Notes under the pieces: generated by a model
Databases searched by the model: none
What the model was told of the DNA's origin: nothing
The model's input: only the letters and a program-made list of their open reading frames with translations
Translations under genes and position numbers: made by a program
Shown here: one piece after another, positions 12,340-24,424 of the stretch
Layout: every line of letters begins with the position of its first letter
How positions within the stretch are numbered: the stretch's first letter is position 1
Assembly: GCA_029783825.1 (NCBI GenBank)
Contig: JAREIK010000506.1
Span: forward strand, 946,502-1,010,501
Reading direction: 5' to 3'
From: Sapria himalayana
Taxonomy: Eukaryota > Streptophyta > Magnoliopsida > Malpighiales > Rafflesiaceae
Length of the DNA: 64,000 bases

Positions 12340-13405
12340 AAAACATTGACGGATGGAAGAGGGACTTGAAGAATTTCATCAAAAAGCACATGTTAATGAG
12401 CAAGGTTTGGTTATAGTTTTTGTACTCACTTTTGTATTTGACTTTTCATCTCTCCACTATCATGCAAGATAGGGTGATCTTACTTCTTACCCTAGTGAAA
12501 GGATAAAAAATCAAAGTGGGGAAGATCTTGGAGAAAGGGTTTGAAAAATAATAAGGTGGTTTTCGAAAGGGAAGAATCAATCAATATTGGGCAAGAAGTG
12601 TCACTCTTCCCCAAAGCTGACATAGATGCAATGGAAATAATTAGAGATAAAGTAGATGAAGAATCACCACTCTAAATTAATTTTACTTTGGCTAGACATG
12701 AAAAAGACTTGGGAGAGATCCTCAACCTTTTGAAAAGTATAAGGTTGGAGGCCGACTATAGAGAGATGTGTTTCAAAGTGAAGCTAAAGTCTATGCATAA
12801 TTTCTTAGTAGTGAAATTAGAGAAAAAAGGCACCAAGTGGGAAGGATACATGAGAAGAATTGAAGAAAAAGACAAGGTTAAAGTGAAGCAACACGTTGTG
12901 TTGTGAAAGATGCATCTCAAACAAAATAAATGCTTATTTGTATCCAACTAATAAAAATTTGAAGATCATATATTAAAGATCTTGGAAGAGGCAATGAAAT
13001 GAGTAGAGACTAGACTGATGGGAAGTGCCAAACATTTAGGAAGCCCTATAAGTCAATCACAAGTAAATGACAAAAAATAATAAAGGAATGAGATCAAAAA
13101 ATTGAGTTTATCATGCATTATAGAGAGAAATAGTAGATTAGAGATTTGGATAAGAGCAACGATAACTAAAAGCACATGTACTTTGCACTGAACTCTTTTA
13201 AAGATTTACCAAACTCTATTTGAAGATGAAAAAATGCATTATGAAGTGTCATAATGAAAATGATGGAAAGGACAATGAACAATAAAAGAGATTTAGAGAA
13301 ACCTTCAACATTTTGCCACTATTTGAGCCCTCCAAAGCAAAGTTCCTATTAAAGGATTTTGATCCTCATGGTATGACATACCATTCAACCTTCTTTTCCA
13401 CATAG

Positions 13406-13447
<42 letters not shown>

Positions 13448-13556
13448 GTGTGTGTGTGATATTATGCTATATTTTTTTTTTGTTGTTGATGATGAGTTTA
13501 AAAAAGTGATAGAGATTCATTACTTGAGGATTAACAATAATTTTAGTATGAAAATT
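12340..13556 (+). mobile_element. 3' internal (post-pol) region of the Athila/Tat-type element, degenerate
   Basis: The block at 12395-12650 parallels 1690-2150: both contain 'caagatagggtgat/gaaa...ctt...tgccct' and the 'cttccccaaagctgacata / caccaaagccaacata' motif. A 72-codon open frame at 12688-12906, rich in Lys and Glu, is probably the C-terminal tail of the same non-pol ORF. The segment runs directly into LTR F2. Its match to the pol-bearing forward element at 5.2-8.6 kb suggests it is that element's 3' part, separated from it by the reverse insertion at 8.64-12.33 kb. Confidence 0.5.
13410..13459. repeat. (TA)n followed by (TG)n microsatellite
   Basis: About 16 TA units, then about 7 TG units, within the internal region just before LTR F2. 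Confidence 0.9.
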
Positions 13557-15912
13557 TGTTTGACCCTTAATGTACTAAACCCCCTGAAATGTTTTTCATA
13601 CAATTCTTATGTGATTATACTTATTTGAGCTTTAAAAAGATATATTTTACTAAATGATGATATTTTTTTTGAAATTTGATGATTAGGTATGAAACTGGTG
13701 AACTTTGTGAACTATACCACTTTCCACAAGCCTATTGAGTATTTATAGTATCAATCCTTGGTTATGAATCTATAAAATAAATCATGACAATTTTTGTATA
13801 CTATGATTATACCACTGAGTTGTCATAATCTTTTTATTGTGTAATATTATCTTCATGGTCATGACATTCTCTTAGATTCATGGCCACACTATCTTGAAAA
13901 TATAAAGATGATCATGACCATATTTTCACATCATAATAGCCAAGTATCTCATAGGAACAAGAAGTCATAGTATTTTTAAGCATCATGATTTAATTAATAC
14001 AAAACCAAAAATCACATGATACCATGTGATTTTTAGTCATAGAAATATTTTCAATTATGACTTTGTGATCCATAGAGTATATCTAAGTTGTAACATTCTT
14101 ACTACCGTGACTTTGTATTACAAAGAGTAAATATCTTAGTTGTGTTATTATTTGTCACCATGTCTTTGTCTTTCAGAAAATAATAATATCAGTCACAATC
14201 ATTCTTACTGTTATGACTTTGTATTCTAGAGAGAAATTATCTTAGTTATGGTTTTCCTACCACCATGACTTTTCCCATTAATAGGAAAGTTACTTGAATT
14301 GTAGTATTCTTGCCACCATGATTTTTGCTCTAGGGGGAAGTTACTTGAGCTATGATATTTCTACCACCAACTTTGAAACTCTAGAGACGATTAAATGAGA
14401 AAAAAAGTTGCAATATCAAGCTAACACCACAACTTCCAGTTTAAAAAATCATATGGAACATAAAAAGTACTAAAAGCAACATTTAAAGTTTTTCACAAAA
14501 AAAAAGGGTGGGAAATTTGATTTCAAGCTAAGAGCATACAAACCCTATGCAATTCGACTTCCAACCCTAAATAATGGACAAATCCAAAGTGAAAGTAAGT
14601 AAAAATTAGTTGGGCTTAGATTTTGAGACTTGTATCTTCACTAGGGATGTCATTGAGAACTCTCAATTCCACAAGACATCACCCTAAATATCTCACACGA
14701 ATTCTTCTTCAATGTGAGGCAAATTTGGGATCTAGGATTAGTTTTATATACTTATATTATTATGATGTGAACATATAATACTTATAGTTATGGTAGTTTT
14801 GTTATTTGAATATTGATAGATATGGATACTAATTAGATTTAAAATTAAAATTTTCACAATAGAGTAGGTTTCTACATGTTAATCATGACAGACACTAATA
14901 AGTATGTCATGGAACATACTCACATAGTAATATAAAAAGAAAGTAAAAGCCCTTATAATATAAACATGTGAGATGGGTCTATGTGTGAAAACTCGAGATT
15001 GAATAAGTTTTAATTATTGTGATTATGTTATTTACGAAGGAGAATTCACAATCATATTTACAATCATTCCATTGTATATATTATAAAAGAAATGACCTTT
15101 AAATAATATAGAAATTATATAGTACATCTAACCTAGAGGTTTTACCAAAGTGTGTGAGCCATGTGTTGGCTATGGCTAGTAGTGATAGCTAAGTCATAAA
15201 AAATATGCAAGTGATGGAGATTCATATGGTAATGATAGCCTTGTGAGTCATGTCCTTTTATATGATTTCAATAGGTATGATTCATTGGAAGATATATATT
15301 ACTTGATGTTAGCATGGTGCTTACGAAGTCAAAAGTATAAATATAATTATTACCATATTTATTTCATGTCTTTATGACATTAGAGGCCATATAACATAAA
15401 TACACACTCGAAGAGTCGTCAATGGAAATTTATATATTACCTAAAATTAGGCATGTGAATAATTTGTGAATTTAAAGATGTATTATTTCAATGGTAAAAT
15501 AACAAGAGAATAACTATGAGTGGATCATTCTTGGTAGTGATAGTCCAAGGATAATAGTCATCTTGTATGCTAAAAGAACACTATAATATTTTCACAATAA
15601 TCTACCAAATATCCAACTATCGAACACCACATTACTCAAATACTATAAAAGTTTCAGCATACAAAAAGAAGTTAGTCAATCATAGAGTCTAAATATTCAT
15701 TCAAAAACATAATTATATCTACTCTAGTCGATTATTAGTTAGTTCATTGTTGGTTGGTTAAACTACTTACACAATTCATATGGGATTCATATTTAGAATT
15801 ATGTCTATCTTTACTACTTCTATGACCTATATACTTGTAGAACTTCATTGGATAAAAGATAAACACCCTATGAGCTTTAGTGATCATGTCAGAAATAATA
15901 CAATTTGGCATT
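13557..15912 (+). repeat. Long LTR, copy F2, of the Athila/Tat-type family (+)
   Basis: It starts tgtttgaccc after a preceding stretch (ttttagtatgaaaatt) that parallels the flank of F1. It shares with F1 'gagctttaaaa...attttacta', the 'aaagaaatgacctt' block near 15090 and the distal region near 15840-15890. It contains a ~52-bp tandem repeat zone (14040-14400). It meets the reverse LTR R2 at about 15915 with little or no spacer. Confidence 0.55.
14040..14400 (+). repeat. ~52-bp tandem minisatellite inside LTR F2
   Basis: Diverged units of the form 'catgactttgtattctagag...agttacttgagctatgatatttctaccac' repeat about six to seven times. The last units (from about 14270 and 14320) are easiest to align. 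Related arrays occur at 62290-62560 (+) and 25240-25480 (-). Confidence 0.5.
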
Positions 15913-15917
15913 AAAAC

Positions 15918-18636
15918 TATTGTTACTTTGTTAACCTACCTAATTTTGTTGGTTAGGAAGTATCCCAAAAGCTCATAAGCAAGAGTATATTATAAACAAA
16001 GATTTTCACATATATAGCTCATACAAGTAGTAATAAGATTTTTCATCAAGATATCGATCTCATAGAGATTTTATTAGTAATTTAGTCAATCAATAATGAA
16101 ATAAATTAATTCTAGTAAAATATATATTTTAAATTGTTCTATCAATCTTAGATCCATGGATTTGTTTATTTAATTTATATGATATATATATTCAAATAGT
16201 TTAAAATATATTAGGTTTGGATACCGAACAATATTGGATTTTTTGTGTTGACTCTTTGCCTTAGTAGTATACAAGGTAGGTATTACTAATGCGCTCATCT
16301 CAAATAATAGTGCTCTTATAGTTGTCTCCTCTGTACATTACCATTAAGATAATAAATTATTTATGCTCAAAATTCATTCACAATTTTCTTACCTTTTAGG
16401 CAAGAAATTTTATCAGGGTGGTTTGTTCATTTAATTTTATCTTGGTACTTTATCAAGATAAACAACTACCCTTGATAGTTATTTCATATATATACTCATA
16501 TTCTTTCTTCTTAGATATTATAAAGATCACAAATTGAAGTAGTTTCTAAGCATTTGCACTTTTGTTTCCTAAGTGCCATACTTTCATATTTGACATATGT
16601 TTCCCTCAAATTTTATTAGTGGGACCATTTGAGTAAATACAACTCAATGGGCTATTACCACCTTATGAGTCATAATATACTCAAGCATGTTCTGAAGATT
16701 ACATAAGAATATCCTTTTTGGTGATGTCATAACTCTAATACTAAATGTGAAACCCTCAGAAAAATTTTTTATATAACATCTACCTTATTTTAAAACTAGT
16801 TCTTCTAGGGCATGTATAATATATTTTTATGTAAAATTATTCATTCTTTTAGATTTGTAAGCAACATACTCACAAAGATTAACATACCAAAATTTTGAGT
16901 TTTAACATATATGTTTATCTCACACATCATAGTCAAAAAGATTATTACTTCTTTCCTATTATATGCAGGAGTGAGCTTTATGATTTATCTATTACCATAA
17001 ACTATGATAACTCATACAAATTCAACAATAATTAAATCCTTGATTTAAGTTCTAAACAATAATTCAACCATCAATTTTCATAAAACAATATAAATTAAGT
17101 ACATTTATTAATATAAAAATTATTTATACAACACATAAACAAAGTTATACAAATCCTATATCACATGCTATTTTGATATAAATTCCCTAATCTGCCTAAA
17201 GAGTGGGGTTTGAAAGTTGCACCCCTAAAATCTAAAGTTTAGCTTATTTCTTATGTTTCTTGCTTGCATGTGAAGTCTCTAAAGAGTATGAAAATTGACC
17301 TTAGTGTTTAGTTGCTATAGTTTGGATTTTGCTTGGTGCATGGGAGAAGAATAAGATTAGAGATACTTGTTTATTTCTCTATCTTTTGCTTTTATACTCA
17401 AATATTTCTATATTACTTTAAGTAGAAAGTCACAACTTTGGACTTCAACTCTTGACTTGAAACTACAACTCTAGAAAGTAATTATGACTTTAGAATATAT
17501 CCTTATCTTTTTGTAATACAATATCATAGTGTTGGGAAATATCCATGATTTAGGCCTAATATGTAATATCTCTATAACACAAAGACAGTCGTGGGAATGG
17601 CCACAACTTCAGCATTTGTCTTTATCATTCATCATATGGCTAGGGTATTAGTAATGATCTTGACAATATGAATGACCTCTCATGTTCATAATATGGCCAT
17701 GTACTAGAAGTGGCCATGGCTGATGGCTTTGGCATTAGAGTCTCTTAATCATCAAATAGTCATGGTGTTGGAAATGATTGAATCATTGAGAATTGCCACT
17801 ATTGTACTGCATATGGCTATAACATTTAGAAATAATTATGGTATAAAGAATGGTATTTTATTTTTCTCAAGTGGCTATGAAGCTAAGAGTGGCTATGATG
17901 TTGGCCTTGAATTCTATCATATATCATATTTCCATGGTGCTACAAAAAGGTTGTGACACTTATAATTAGCCTGAATATAAAAGTCACAACTTTCTCTTCA
18001 TTTGAGTATAATATTCATGACCTTGAGGGATAGTCATACTCAAGTAAATGTCCTCTATAACATTATGTGTCCAAAAGTATTGGCAATGAATATTTGTTGT
18101 GGTTTAACCTGAGTAGATTTGACTTTGTAACTTTATATAAATTTAAGTCATGACTTAATAAAAAAGATGTAGCGCTATCTTGAGACTATAAAATCTTATT
18201 AAAGATAAATTCATGATACTAGGATGTGTCCATGACTTAATTAATAAAGACATAATACTAGGATGATACTTGAGTATTGTGAAGTAAATTTTTTGGTAAT
18301 CATTTAATTATTATGGGTTAAGTATGGATGTGACTCCATGATAACATCACTATCACAAAGAATATGTTACATAATTGAAGAATTATGCTATTGAGATTGT
18401 TGAGTCTTAGCATACAAAGATTTTTAGAACATAGAATGGAGGTCAAAGCTATGTAATTCTCCACAATCTACCAATTAGTCAAATACCTTTAAAAATATAT
18501 TAATTTCATGACTATTCATAAAAATTAACCAAAACTTAGTCATGAAATTGATCTATTTATATCTCATTCTCATAATTATACATCAATTAAAAACTCCAAA
18601 TTACTCAAGAATGTTTGGTGATTTGAATACCAAACA
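15918..18636 (-). repeat. Long LTR, copy R2, of the Athila/Tat-type family (-)
   Basis: Reverse copy starting ttactttgttaacctacc (the LTR 3' end on the minus strand) and ending ...gaataccaaaca near 18636 (the complement of the tgtttggtattc start). It is about 2.7 kb, the longest of the copies. A ccatggc/cttagatccatggatttg block near 16150 matches 22290 and 10190. It lies 3' (on the minus strand) of an internal region and R3, so R2 and R3 can be the paired LTRs of one reverse element. Confidence 0.6.
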
Positions 18637-18639
18637 AAC

Positions 18640-20540
18640 TCTCATATTAAAAATAATGTCATTCCCTAGCAATAACATCTCCCTCAATAAAAAAAATGTT
18701 AACATCATTTAAATTCAATTCAACATAATTATTAAACTATCACAATATGGAAATAAATAAAAGTACATTTCAATGTGTTGAGGAAGGTTGGTGGTAAGAC
18801 TTTCTTTTAGGATCATACTCTTAATAGGTGAAATTTGATTGTGTGCTCGAATGGTGTCATAGAAGTGGATGGCCTATTCAAATCTCTCTTCTTTCTAACT
18901 AACCAATCTATTATTATTTTCAGAATGTCACAAAGTGCCTCATGTATTCGCCAAATATAATATATTGCACCCTCAAATGATTCAATCACAAATACAAGAC
19001 CTTTTGATTTGCACTATATTTTCTTACTTCCTCTATCCATAGGTACTCCTAATATTTTGTATCATTTTTATTTATCTCATCTCTTTTATCTACCTTACTC
19101 TTCCAATCCACCATAACGGCCTCGTACAATATCCCAGATGATATAGTGTTGTCTGTCAATCCAATATCAATGCATTTCATCCCTTCATCCAAGAGTTTAT
19201 AGATCATATCTTCAAACTTTTCTTATTTTATGATAAATGACATTTTTTTATGGATAAACTTTTGTCTTATTTTTCAACTTCTTTCGCTACTGCTATGATT
19301 TATGATTTGATCCATTTTTCAATTCTTCATTATTTCATATAACCATCTTACTACATATTTTTTTAAATATATAAAACATCAACAAACATACTTCTATGTG
19401 CAGCTAAGGAATACTCAATGTGGGCTACCTCATCTACACTTCTTCCTCTTGTTATCTCTATCTCTTGTATGTTAACTTCAGTGAAGGATGGGCTTTCTTC
19501 CTCAATTTCTATTTGTCCTTCACATTTAAGCATCATTTTCTCCCCCTTTTTGCCTCTTTCAAACCTCCTTTTAATTCCCAACAATATCAGGAAGACACTA
19601 TTAGACACATCACATAAAGGTGTTCATCCATGGGAACACCCTTGACTAGAAATAATAAAGTGATAAAGAAAAGGTAAGTTAGTTGGCTAAAAAATTCACC
19701 CACGAAGAACTCAAGAATTAATTTCACCAGAATCATTTCCGGATCAATGGTAACCAAAGAGGATGGAACATAGTGAGATCACTCTCTCTATAATTATCAT
19801 TTGGATGCAAAGAGTTGGTAATACAAATGCACATATGAAATACAACAAAACTTTACTCATATTTATGAGTTACTCCCTCATCAATTATTCATATGTACTC
19901 TTTGAAGTCATCTTTTATATGCCCTTTCTATCCATCAACAAACTAGTGATACCTAAAAAAATTAGACTACATGTGGAAGGATTTAAATCTATGTTATCCT
20001 TGCCTCCTTGGAATCCAATCAACTTATTTATTATCCTTCTATCAAAGAATACTCAAATACCTCTTACATAGTATATTTTCACTAGCATATCTTTGAAATT
20101 AGCATATAATTTTTTTATAATCAGAGCATTACCCAATTCTATATGCGTGCAAAAAAATACTCAATTTATCTTCTTAATAATATCCCAAAAAGTAAGAATG
20201 AAATTGTTATATCCCCTTTCTATGATAAATTTTTTTTATAGAATGGAATCCATCTATGCTGCCCAATTTTGTTGACAGAAAAGAATTTTTATGGTGCTAG
20301 TTTTTTTTCCTTTTTCCCTTATGGCTCATTTCTTTGACATTTTTCTTTAAAGATTTTCTCTCTTCCATCATCGAATCAACAAGCTCAATGGATTTAGGGT
20401 TGATTTATTATGATGTTGGGAAAAAAATAGAAATTATTATGGAGGAATTTCTAAGATTAGATATTTATAGTCATGAACTAATTAATGAAGGTCATGACTA
20501 TCCGGGCTCACTTTTCTTCTATAAATGAAATGTTGTGGCT
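18640..20540 (-). pseudogene. Post-pol ORF remnant of the reverse Athila/Tat-type element
   Basis: An 81-codon open frame at 19363-19608 on the minus strand carries ERGKKGEKMM, EEESPSFTEVNI and a following acidic tail. The first two align with the forward copies at about 2040-2150 and 12540-12650, so it is the same retroelement ORF. Surrounding frames are broken. Plus-strand open frames here (19418-19645, 19763-20071, 20334-20528) are antisense shadows. No pol domain is seen between this part and the gag side, so the element seems to lack pol. Near 18670-18700 a purine-rich tract on the minus strand could be the polypurine tract, but its distance from the LTR is odd. Confidence 0.45.
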
Positions 20541-22065
20541 CCATGTCAAGTAGTAGTTCCTTCAAAGTAGCAACATTAAGTCTTGGTTTTGCCTTTTTCA
20601 TTTAGTTTATTATGATGTTTTTCTTTCTATAATATCAAAGTCATGGTGCTAAAAATGGTCGTGACTTTGTCATTAAACTTCTAATTGTCATTCTTTTTCT
20701 ATTTTACCAAAGTTACATAACTAAAAAACAATTGCAACTTTGGGCTAAAGAATTTCAGAATCAGAGTTGATTTTAATATGTGATTCATTAGTGTCGGAAG
20801 TTTAAGTATGACTATATACATGTAATGCTTATTCTCACAACAAAGATACTTTATCAAACAAATAGCATAACTGAATTCTTGGTTTGCCTCTCAAGTAGCC
20901 CTACATTTAATATTTAGAGCTAGACCATCAATACTATCTTTTATCCATCATAAATTTTTACTATCTAAGCTAACTTCTCTGTATAATTTTTGACCTCTTT
21001 TCTTCTTGTAGTTTTAGTATTAGTCATTAATATTGAATAACTAATCACCTTGATGATGCCATCTATAAGGATAGCTAGGATGAAGCTCCTCTTTTTTGTA
21101 TTTGCCCTACCATTGTCATTGCATATTATCATGATATTTTTAACTTTTTGTTATTGCTTCTCCTCTGCAACTTCCTACATTTCATCACCAAAATTTCATC
21201 ATTTGCCTCATATATTTCTTCTTGAATGATTGAGGTTATGTCTTCAAGTTTCTTTTCTAGATTCTTAATCTCAATTATCTCCAATTTAGCTACTAAAATT
21301 TATGTTGTAGTACTTTCATCATATTTTTAGACTTCATTAATTTTTTTTATATCATTCATTAAAACTTTTGATGTAGAACTTTCTTTTAACATAACCAAGT
21401 GATTGACTTTATTTCTTTTGATGTAGAACTTTCATTTATCTCTCCCTTTCTTCTGTATCGGCATTTGATTTTCTCATATCATTTAGCATTCAAATGAGCA
21501 TATCTTCTAATGAAGATTTGAGTAATGGGTGAGATTCATAAAAGGTGCTCTCCTCATGGCTTCTATATCTATACTTTTTATAACTCTTTTCTAGTTGATA
21601 ATTGTATTGATTCTAGTTGGCATGTGATGTATAATAAAAGTCACTACTTGGTGCATAATAAGTTTCTGTGTTGATAGTTTGGGATATTCTCACAGATTCT
21701 CATCTCATATTTTCTCAAATGATAATCAACATTTTCATTCATCTTTTGTCAGCTTCTTTAAAATGTTTTTAGGTTTTCTTAGAAAGATTGGCTTAACATC
21801 ATCTTCTGATTGATTGTGTTCTGAGTCTTAAGGTATTTGCTATGTCCCAAATTTTGATATATAGATTGGTGGCTAGAAAAATAAAAAAAAAAGATACAAA
21901 CAAAAAACAAATCTTAACTATCCACTTTTCCAAATTCGGATAAAAAAATTATTCATTAGATTTTTTAAGATTAATCAAAATTAATATTATCTAAACTACT
22001 AAAAAGTAATTATTCTTTTACAAGAAAAATTTTGTCAACTTACATTAACTAATCAAACTAAATAA
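20541..22065 (-). pseudogene. Leader and gag-side remnant of the reverse Athila/Tat-type element
   Basis: The leader at about 21860-22065 matches 9810-9935 ('aactatccacttttc' is shared). Towards lower coordinates the minus strand reads as a Lys/Glu-rich broken frame (about 21030-21700) of the kind expected for the gag C-terminal side. A stretch at 20630-20770 resembles the LTR minisatellite words. No pol signature is found. Stops are frequent and no function remains. Confidence 0.35.
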
Positions 22066-22066
22066 T

Positions 22067-22083
22067 CTCTATCAATGGCACCA
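22067..22083 (-). other. Ty3/gypsy primer-binding site (minus strand), best preserved of the family
   Basis: The reverse complement reads tggtgccattgataga, close to the Athila/Tat tggcgccgttgccg start. It adjoins LTR R3. Confidence 0.5.
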
Positions 22084-22089
22084 TAAACT

Positions 22090-24402
22090 TAATGTAACTT
22101 TGTTATGTAACCTAATTTTATTGGTTAGATAGTATCCCAAAAGCTCATTGATGAGTATATCTCATTAACAAAGATTAATAAGTATATAGGGTCATACATG
22201 TAGTAAAGATGACTTTCATCCCAATATTAATAGGTCAATCAATAGTGAGATAACTCAATCCTAGTAAAATAAAAGTTTTGGATTGTAGTATCAATCTTAG
22301 ATCCATGGATTTCTACATTTAATTTATATGATATATATTCAAATAGTTAAAATTATAATAGGTTTGGGGACAAAAAAATATTAGGTTGTTGTGTAATGAC
22401 TTTTTGCACTAATAGAAAATATGGTAGTAATTATCATTGAGGTCATTGTCCGCTCATAGTTGTACCCTTGATATATTACCAATGTGATAATAAATCATCT
22501 CTATTTGAAGTCATTCATAATCTCATAAGAGTTAGACAACTCATTAATTGTCTTTGATAGTTACTTTATATGTACATACTTATTCTTTAGTTTCATGTGT
22601 CATAAAGACCAAGAATTGACATGGTTTATAAGTAATTATATTTTTAGCTTTATAAGCACCATACTCATATAATTAACATATGCTTCTTTCAAGTTTCATT
22701 GGTAGGAACCATATAACTAAAAGAAACTCAAATGTCTATCACCACCTAATGATAACAATATACTCACACATGTTCTAAATATTACATATCAACATCCTTC
22801 TCAATGAAAATATGACTCTCATACTAAAGGTAAAACTCTTAGAAGAATATTTTATATAATATCTACATCAATTGAGAACTAGTTCTTCTAAGACATATAC
22901 AGTAGATAGGTATGTAAAATCATTCATGCGTTTAGTTTTGTAAATGTCATACTCACAATGATTAATAAATCTAAATTTCTAATTTTAATGTATAGGTTTT
23001 TCTCACATTTATAATGGATAGGCATGTAAATTTTTTAATCCTGCTTGGAGAGGAGGGATTGAGAGTCAGGTTCACAACTCTAGGGTTTATCTTATGTCTT
23101 GTGTCCCTTGCTTAGTTGTGGAGCTTCTAGGGTGTACAAAAATCACTGTCAGGGTTAGGTTGTTTTGCTTTGGTTTTTGCTTGGTGCATAGAAGAAGACA
23201 AAGATTAGAGATATTTGTTAATTTTTCACTCTTCCTCTTATATACTTGAATGTTGCTATATTACTTTTACAAAATCATAGCTTTCAAGAGAAAGCTGTCA
23301 CTTTGACCTTTATTTATTGACCCCAAGGTCATGACTCTAGAAATTGGTTACAACTCTAGTGTGTACCACAATTTTTTTGTAACAAAAAGTCATGGTTCTG
23401 AGAAATGTCCATAACTTAGGCCTAATATCTTTATGACACAAAGTCATAATACTAGAAATTGTCTTTATTTCAGAATTTGTCTCCATCATTCATCATATTT
23501 CCATGGCACTAAAAATGGTCAATGTGTTAGGAATTCTTATGTGCATAATATGACTGTGATACTAGGGATGACATAAACGTTGTCATTTGTTTCTCTCAAT
23601 CATCATATATTCATGGCACTAGAAATGGTGATGTTATTAGGAATCACCTCTCTTGTGCATCATATGACCATGGTACTAGGAAATGATCATGATAGTATAA
23701 TGGTCTTTCATGTGTCTCAAGTGATTGTGGCACTATGAGTGGTTGTGGTGCTAGCCTTGACTTCTCTTATATATTATATGGTCATTACCCTACAAAAAGG
23801 CCATAATACTACAATTAGCCCAAACAAAAAAAGTTATGATTTTTCCTTCTCATAAGGACAAGAATCATTGCATTGGAAAATAATCATACTCAAGTAAATA
23901 TATTCTATAATATTTCATCTCAAAAGGTTGTGACTCTAACTTAATACTATAAAGCCTTATTAAAGATAAAATTTAGTGCTAACAAGTATCCATGACTTTT
24001 AGTACCAATGGGGTTACTATATGAATTGAAATTAATATCATAGTCATTTATTTATTATGATATAAGTCTGATTGGAACTCAATTATAATATTGCTTTTAC
24101 AAATAATGTGTTGCATGATTGAATGATTATGCTAGTGAGGTGGTAGAGTCATGGAGTATAAAGATTACCATAATTAATAAGATAAATTTTTGGCTAAGAA
24201 TGAATGTAAAAAACTATGAGATGCTTCACAATCTAACAATTAGCCAAATATATCCAAAAAAATATTGATTTAATAATTATTCATCAAAATCTACCAAAAC
24301 CCTAAAGTCATGAAATTAATCTATTTATCATATTTTTGTACTTTCACATCATCTAGAAATAATAAAATACTAAAGAATATTTGGTAATTTAAATACTAAA
24401 TA
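22090..24402 (-). repeat. Long LTR, copy R3, of the Athila/Tat-type family (-)
   Basis: It begins ttaatgtaactttgttatg next to the PBS and ends near ...aaatactaaata at 24402, the degraded complement of the LTR start. It carries the 'cttagatccatggattt' (22291) and 'aagaatattttatataatatctacatcaattgagaactagttcttct' blocks (the latter split over about 22841-22890) that define the family, plus the ~55-bp repeat zone at 23440-23800. It acts as the 5' LTR of the reverse element that ends with R2. Confidence 0.6.
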
Positions 24403-24424
24403 GTAACAAAGTTGCAAGACCTAT

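Noticed and set aside
13410..13459. Possible promoter from TATA-rich string
   Set aside because: It is a (TA)n(TG)n microsatellite.
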